Part shown: piece after piece, positions 59,656 through 64,000 of the stretch
How the letters are laid out: each line of letters begins with the position of its first letter
Position numbering within the stretch: the stretch's first letter is position 1
Assembly: GCF_015710975.1 (NCBI RefSeq)
Contig: NZ_CP049783.1
Coordinates: 2,890,001-2,954,000, forward strand
DNA from: Paenibacillus polymyxa
Lineage (GTDB): Bacteria; Bacillota; Bacilli; Paenibacillales; Paenibacillaceae
Direction: 5' to 3'
DNA: 64,000 bases
The notes under the pieces: model-generated
Told to the model about the DNA's origin: nothing
The model's database searches: none
The model's input: only the letters and a program-made list of their open reading frames with translations
Translations under genes and position numbers: made by a program

Positions 59656-60273
59656 ATGGAAACGGTAATGACCAAAAACTTTGACTATGGTGAAAAGGAA
59701 ATCAACTACCTGAAGACGGTAGATACCGTACTTGGTACAGCTATAACGCAAATGGGCAAGGTAGAACGCGTAATCATTCCTGACCTGTTTGCAGCGCTTG
59801 TTCATGCGATTGTGGGGCAGCTTATTTCCGCCAAGGCGGTTCAGACCATATGGACAAGGATGCAGGAAAAATTAGGAGCGATCACTCCGCAAAATATAGC
59901 TGTTCAGACGGCTCAAGATATTCAAAGCTGTGGCATCACCATGAAAAAGGCAGCATGTATCCTGAATATAGCCCAAACGATCGAGCAGGGATTGTTGGAT
60001 TTACAGGAATTATATGAGTTTTCCGATACACAGGTGATCCAGAAATTATCCTCGCTGCAAGGGATAGGCCCTTGGACGGCTGAAATGATGCTGATTAATT
60101 GCATGGAACGTCCAGACGTCGTCAGTTGGGGCGATATGGCTATTCGGCGGGGAATGATGAAGTTGTACCAATTAGATACACTGACCAAGCAGCAATTTGA
60201 GGAGTATCGCCGAGTCTATTCGCCTTATGGTTCAGTGGCCTCCATTTATTTGTGGAGCATTTCATTTCGTTAA
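59656..60273 (+). CDS. DNA-3-methyladenine glycosylase (AlkA/HhH-GPD type)
   Basis: A 205-residue base-excision glycosylase. The helix-hairpin-helix reads LSSLQGIGPWTAEMMLINC, and catalytic D160 is in SWGDMAIRRGM, the order expected for HhH-GPD enzymes. It removes 3-methyladenine and related alkylated bases. It lacks the N-terminal domain of E. coli AlkA (282 residues), as shorter bacterial AlkA forms do. GGGGAGCGGGAG precedes ATG 59656. Fourth gene of the ada operon. Confidence 0.92.
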   Translation: METVMTKNFDYGEKEINYLKTVDTVLGTAITQMGKVERVIIPDLFAALVHAIVGQLISAKAVQTIWTRMQEKLGAITPQNIAVQTAQDIQSCGITMKKAACILNIAQTIEQGLLDLQELYEFSDTQVIQKLSSLQGIGPWTAEMMLINCMERPDVVSWGDMAIRRGMMKLYQLDTLTKQQFEEYRRVYSPYGSVASIYLWSISFR

Positions 60274-60292
60274 CAAACAGGGAGTGGAAAAT

Positions 60293-60982
60293 ATGGAGAA
60301 GACCATCAGAGAACAGATATTGTCACATGTGGATACAGATTTTCAGAAATTTACGGCTGCATTGCTTCCGACGATTAATAATGTGCTCGGTGTGCGTCTG
60401 CCAGTGCTACGTAAGCTGGCTCAAGATATTGCCAAGGGAGATTGGCGTCTCTATCTGGAGACCGCTGAAAGTGAACACTTTGAAGAAGTGATGCTGCAAG
60501 GTATGGTGATTGGTTCTGTTAAAACAGATATTGAGGAAGTCTTGAGTTATACCGCCAAGTTTGTTCCTAAAATTGATAATTGGTCCGTATGTGACAGTTT
60601 CTGTGCCGGATTGAAAATTACGAAGCAACATAAAGAAAGAGTATGGGATTTTATTCAGCCCTATCTGTTTTCTAAGAAAGAATATGAGATTCGGTTTGGG
60701 GTGGTTATGCTTCTGAATTTTTTTATTGAGGAACAGTATATTAACCGGGTGCTTACTTTGCTAGATCAGACCCATCGGGAAGATTATTATGTACAAATGG
60801 CGGTAGCATGGGCGATATCTATCTGTTATATCAAGCTGCCAGAGGTAACGACGGCGTATTTAAGTCATAATACATTAGATGATTTTACTTTCAATAAAGC
60901 TTTGCAAAAAATCACAGAATCATACCGGGTGGATCAGGCCACAAAAACGACCATTCGTAGTATGAAGCGAAAAAGAAATTAG
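60293..60982 (+). CDS. DNA alkylation repair protein (AlkD-type)
   Basis: A 229-residue all-helical HEAT-repeat glycosylase family protein. Family marks are LGVRLPVLRKLAQDIAKGDW, EEVMLQGMVIG, KIDNWSVCDSFCAGLK, FGVVMLLNFFI and the C-terminal FNKALQKITESYRV. AlkD enzymes excise bulky or positively charged alkylated bases such as 3- and 7-methylpurines without base flipping. GGGAGTGG precedes ATG 60293. Last gene of the alkylation-repair operon. Confidence 0.9.
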   Translation: MEKTIREQILSHVDTDFQKFTAALLPTINNVLGVRLPVLRKLAQDIAKGDWRLYLETAESEHFEEVMLQGMVIGSVKTDIEEVLSYTAKFVPKIDNWSVCDSFCAGLKITKQHKERVWDFIQPYLFSKKEYEIRFGVVMLLNFFIEEQYINRVLTLLDQTHREDYYVQMAVAWAISICYIKLPEVTTAYLSHNTLDDFTFNKALQKITESYRVDQATKTTIRSMKRKRN

Positions 60983-61051
60983 GATGGGTCCCCGCCTGTA
61001 AGTGTTATACTGAAAAAACATACGTGTATAAGACCGACAGGAGGGGAGTCT

Positions 61052-62647
61052 GTGAATTCGATCCCGCTGGGAGTGCTTGTTGTAGATGATGAAACTAGGC
61101 AGCGTCGTGGGTTGGCTGCCATGATCCGGGATTTACGTCCAGAATACGAGGTATGGGAAGCCAAGAATGGGAAAGATGCTTTGACCATTTCATTATCCCA
61201 GCCGATCCAGATCGTTTTTACAGATATTCAAATGCCGATTATGAATGGGATTGAATATCTACAACAATTGAGAACATCGGGTCAGCATGAGACCAAAGTT
61301 ATTTTAGTGACAGTCTATCAGGAATTTAGCTATGCACAGCAGGCGGTACGGTACGGAGCGAATGATTATTTGGTGAAACCGGTGCAATCACAGCAGCTTA
61401 TTGAAGTGATTCAACAAATGGAGAAGATCATTGTAGAAGAGCAGGGAGCCCTCGGTGAAAATCGAACAGCGTTGAATCAGATCGAGCAAAGCATGCCTGC
61501 CTTTGTGGAGCATTTGTTTAGTAGATGCGTGACAGACAAGTTACAGCCTAACGAGAAAAGCTTATTAAAGAGTCACTTTGGATGGCAGGGGGTAGGAGAA
61601 GTCCTCGCGTTGGGGACATCTGCATCCCGCCCCGAGGATATATATGCGTGGGATTCTAAGCTACGAAACGCGGTTGTTGAAATATTGCGACCGTGGGCAT
61701 CTTCTGTCGTGTTCCCACTTGAAACCCCTAAAGAGCATATGGTCGTTGTAGTGAATTGGAGGGAAAGGGCTGAAGGCAAGGAGGCCAAAAGCGCACTTCA
61801 AGCTGGACTGAAAAAGGTGGAGCAGCAGCAAGCTATCTCCATTTGGTTTGCTTGGGGTCAGCCTTTTGATTTCGATGAAATGCAAATAAGCCAATCTCAC
61901 GAAAAGGCTGTTCGCCTTATCTCCATGCGATTTTATACACCTCACACCAGATGTTTGAACCTTGTCGTTTTAGATGATGAACAGTCGATACAGGAAATGA
62001 GCACTCATGAACAGATAGCCTTTCTGAAATCCATTGAAAGCGCTATCTCTAATCGGAAGCCCGATCAGCTATTGGAACGGGTGCAACATTTCATTGGACG
62101 AATGACGCAAGGGTATCCTCCACCTGATGCGCTTAAAGCTAAATTAATACACCTTCTCCTAGTTAGTTTACCACGGTTAAATATAGGGTGGAGTGAGGAA
62201 GTCTACTCACGTTACTCGGAACAGTTGAACCGAGCTGTCAAAGAGGCCACATCTCTCCAAAATCTTGAGGATCGTATTGCAGCATGGTTAAAAGAGCTGA
62301 TTCTTGAGCTTGATGGCAGCTCCAAAGGTGAACCCATCATGAAAAAATGCAAGGAATTTCTGGATACACATCTACATGAAGACCTAAGTCTGGAGATTGT
62401 GGCCCGGCGCTTTCACTATAATGCGTCCTATTTTAGCATTCTGTTCAAAAACTATTTTGGGCTCTCGTTCACGGAATATATGGTGAAGCTCAGAATGCAA
62501 AAGGCTCAGCACTTACTGCTGCATACAGACGCCAAGGTCGCAGAAATTAGTAGACAGGTTGGTTATAAAGATACCAAGTACTTCTTTAAAGTGTTCAAAA
62601 AAAACGTTAAGCACACACCCGAGGAGTTTCGTAGGAAATTCATTTAA
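61052..62647 (+). CDS. YesN-type response regulator (receiver plus AraC domain)
   Basis: A 531-residue regulator. The receiver (1-125) has VVDDETRQRRG, phospho-acceptor D58 in IVFTDIQMPIMNG, and DYLVKPVQ. A long middle region of about 300 residues with no clear domain follows, then an AraC HTH (about 425-530: EDLSLEIVARRFHYNASYFS and KVAEISRQVGYKDTKYFFKV). The GTG start has GGAGGGGAG upstream. It is followed after 23 bp by its kinase. Such pairs in Paenibacillus usually control carbohydrate uptake genes. Confidence 0.92.
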   Translation: MNSIPLGVLVVDDETRQRRGLAAMIRDLRPEYEVWEAKNGKDALTISLSQPIQIVFTDIQMPIMNGIEYLQQLRTSGQHETKVILVTVYQEFSYAQQAVRYGANDYLVKPVQSQQLIEVIQQMEKIIVEEQGALGENRTALNQIEQSMPAFVEHLFSRCVTDKLQPNEKSLLKSHFGWQGVGEVLALGTSASRPEDIYAWDSKLRNAVVEILRPWASSVVFPLETPKEHMVVVVNWRERAEGKEAKSALQAGLKKVEQQQAISIWFAWGQPFDFDEMQISQSHEKAVRLISMRFYTPHTRCLNLVVLDDEQSIQEMSTHEQIAFLKSIESAISNRKPDQLLERVQHFIGRMTQGYPPPDALKAKLIHLLLVSLPRLNIGWSEEVYSRYSEQLNRAVKEATSLQNLEDRIAAWLKELILELDGSSKGEPIMKKCKEFLDTHLHEDLSLEIVARRFHYNASYFSILFKNYFGLSFTEYMVKLRMQKAQHLLLHTDAKVAEISRQVGYKDTKYFFKVFKKNVKHTPEEFRRKFI

Positions 62648-62670
62648 TCGTTAGGTGAAAGGAAGATACA

Positions 62671-64000
62671 ATGCGCCAAGTCAAATATATATATCAAAAA
62701 TTTTTGGACAGTAGCTTTCGTACGAAGTTGATGCTGTCCTATTTTTTGTTGTCTGGTTTCATCGTTTTGATCCTGGGCTTTGTCTACTTCGAAACCAGTG
62801 CGCGGAATATTACTGCAAACGTAACAGATAGCGTTACAAGTGTATTGCGTAGCAATAACCAGTTGCTGGATAACAAGCTGACAGCTATTCAAAAAACTGT
62901 GGATATGATTCCAATTGATCATGATCTTTTACAGACTATCACAGACGTGGATACTACGGATTCTTCATCGCTTTTACGAGCTGATCGCAGCATTACGAAA
63001 ATTTTGTACAGATACTTTGGCAATATAGAGGAAGTATACGCTTCTCAGATTATGACGCAAAAGTATGCATACGGAAGTACAGAGCGGATGTATATTCCCG
63101 TTCTGCCGTTCTATTCTTCTCCCTTGGCGACAACGGCGGTACAAGCAGAGGGGGCTACCAGGTGGATTCCTGCCTATTCGTATGCCGACACCTTTCATCA
63201 GCAGGATTTAAAACAAGGTTCCTATGATTTTAGCTCTTTATTTGCTGTGGTTAAGCAGCTTCATTTGACTGCATTAGATGATGCTGGAACCTTCCATACG
63301 CTTCCTGAAGGAAAGGAAAAGCCTATACTTATATTGAATTTCCGGCCTGATTTGTTAAAGGATGGTTTTGAAGATTATGCAGCCCGCAGCGGATTTGCAC
63401 ATCTATCCTACGGTATGATTCACGATAACAACGGGATAGTCATGAGCTCAGATCGACAGCAACAAGCGGGGGAGCCCGTGGCGGATTGGCTGAAGAATGC
63501 CATTACTTCGGAACAAGGGACAAAAATGGTAAACGTGAAGGGTCGAAGTATACTACTGGTTTACGAAGCGATGAAGACGACGGGCTGGGTATCATATATA
63601 GCCATTCCCATGGAAGATGTACTGGGGCATTTGTCAACGATTCGTACCTACACCTTGTTCTTTTTAGGCTTTATGATGCTCATTGCTGTCATCCTTGCTT
63701 ATTTGCTGTCGGTATACATCAGTAAGCCCATCACGGATATGAAACAGGCGATGAAGGTAATGGAAAAGGGACATTTTGATATTCGAATTCCTGAACGCGG
63801 CTATGATGAATTGGGGGATCTGGTGATCCGATTTAATCAAATGAATGAGAAAATTAAAGATTTGATCGAAGAAAATTACAAATCACGTCTTCGAGCCAAA
63901 GAATCGGAGTTAATGGCACTTAATTTACAGCTTAATCCCCATTTTTTGTATAACACCTTAACGACAATGTATTGGATCGCATTAGAACATAAACAACAGG
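62671..64000 (+). CDS. YesM-type sensor histidine kinase (truncated by the window end)
   Basis: The reading frame stays open from ATG 62671 to the end of the window, about 443 codons. Residues 18-42 form a transmembrane helix (LMLSYFLLSGFIVLILGFVY), followed by a Cache-like extracellular domain of about 260 residues and a second helix (YTLFFLGFMMLIAVILAYLL). A HAMP domain (MKQAMKVMEKGHFDIRIPER) leads to the phospho-His box LNLQLNPHFLYNTLTTMYWI. The ATPase domain lies beyond the window. GAAAGGAAG precedes the start. It should phosphorylate the adjacent YesN-type regulator in response to an extracellular ligand. Confidence 0.92.
   Translation, partial: MRQVKYIYQKFLDSSFRTKLMLSYFLLSGFIVLILGFVYFETSARNITANVTDSVTSVLRSNNQLLDNKLTAIQKTVDMIPIDHDLLQTITDVDTTDSSSLLRADRSITKILYRYFGNIEEVYASQIMTQKYAYGSTERMYIPVLPFYSSPLATTAVQAEGATRWIPAYSYADTFHQQDLKQGSYDFSSLFAVVKQLHLTALDDAGTFHTLPEGKEKPILILNFRPDLLKDGFEDYAARSGFAHLSYGMIHDNNGIVMSSDRQQQAGEPVADWLKNAITSEQGTKMVNVKGRSILLVYEAMKTTGWVSYIAIPMEDVLGHLSTIRTYTLFFLGFMMLIAVILAYLLSVYISKPITDMKQAMKVMEKGHFDIRIPERGYDELGDLVIRFNQMNEKIKDLIEENYKSRLRAKESELMALNLQLNPHFLYNTLTTMYWIALEHKQQ

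Overview
The window is a chromosomal segment of a spore-forming, low-to-moderate GC Firmicute, most likely a Paenibacillus of the P. polymyxa group. This is inferred from the SspI spore protein, a LicT/RAT-controlled beta-glucoside system, Bce-type and LiaFSR-type envelope stress systems, a YesM/YesN pair and TTG/GTG starts behind strong Shine-Dalgarno sites. No database comparison was possible.

Layout. 1-4860: the 3' tip of 16S rRNA, a tRNA-free spacer, a complete 23S rRNA and 15 tRNA genes in two blocks; no 5S gene lies after 23S. 4772-10901: a small genomic island in the 3' end of tRNA-Leu(CAA), bounded by a 42-bp imperfect direct repeat. It carries a decayed tyrosine integrase next to the tRNA, a ParA-like scrap at the far end, and as cargo a Fur-box-controlled marR-sufC-sufD-sufB-orf-nfu operon (a partial SUF Fe-S system without SufS or SufU). 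11130-13057: TetR regulator and MFS exporter. 13182-17970: a seven-gene envelope-stress operon mixing Psp-type (two PspA, one PspC) and Lia-type (LiaI-like, LiaF, LiaS, LiaR) proteins. 18047-25215: housekeeping genes (YwmB-like protein, zwf, prfC, sspI, ktr-type RCK protein, TrmH-type methyltransferase).

25216-28632 is a decayed accessory block (Xre and AraC relics) around an intact ECF sigma/anti-sigma pair. 28706-33656 is a Bce-type antimicrobial-peptide sensing and resistance module (RR, HK, ABC ATPase, permease) plus a small membrane peptide; the peptide and the transporter genes each sit behind a matching operator-promoter arrangement. 33872-38433 is a TolC-like/HlyD/ABC tripartite exporter operon, unusual in a single-membrane organism. 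It is followed by a frameshifted polysaccharide deacetylase and an ECF sigma factor.

40113-50668, all on the minus strand, is a carbohydrate block: a cytoplasmic DUF4038/GH140 (apiosidase-like) hydrolase, a lactose/cellobiose-type PTS (IIC, IIB, IIA), a LicR-type PRD activator, then a separately terminated operon of FGGY kinase, split transketolase and L-fucose-isomerase-like protein. The combination reads as a candidate route for an apiose-containing glycoside (import, hydrolysis, isomerisation, kinase, transketolase to DHAP and xylulose 5-phosphate). This is the most interesting hypothesis in the window. Divergent from it, 51096-55783 is a bglA-licT-bglP beta-glucoside system in which each gene is preceded by a RAT/terminator element.

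56003-60982: an AGCS amino-acid symporter and a five-gene alkylation-damage operon (adaA, adaB, an SPL-like radical SAM protein, an AlkA-type glycosylase, an AlkD). 61052-64000: a YesN-type response regulator and a YesM-type sensor kinase cut by the window end.
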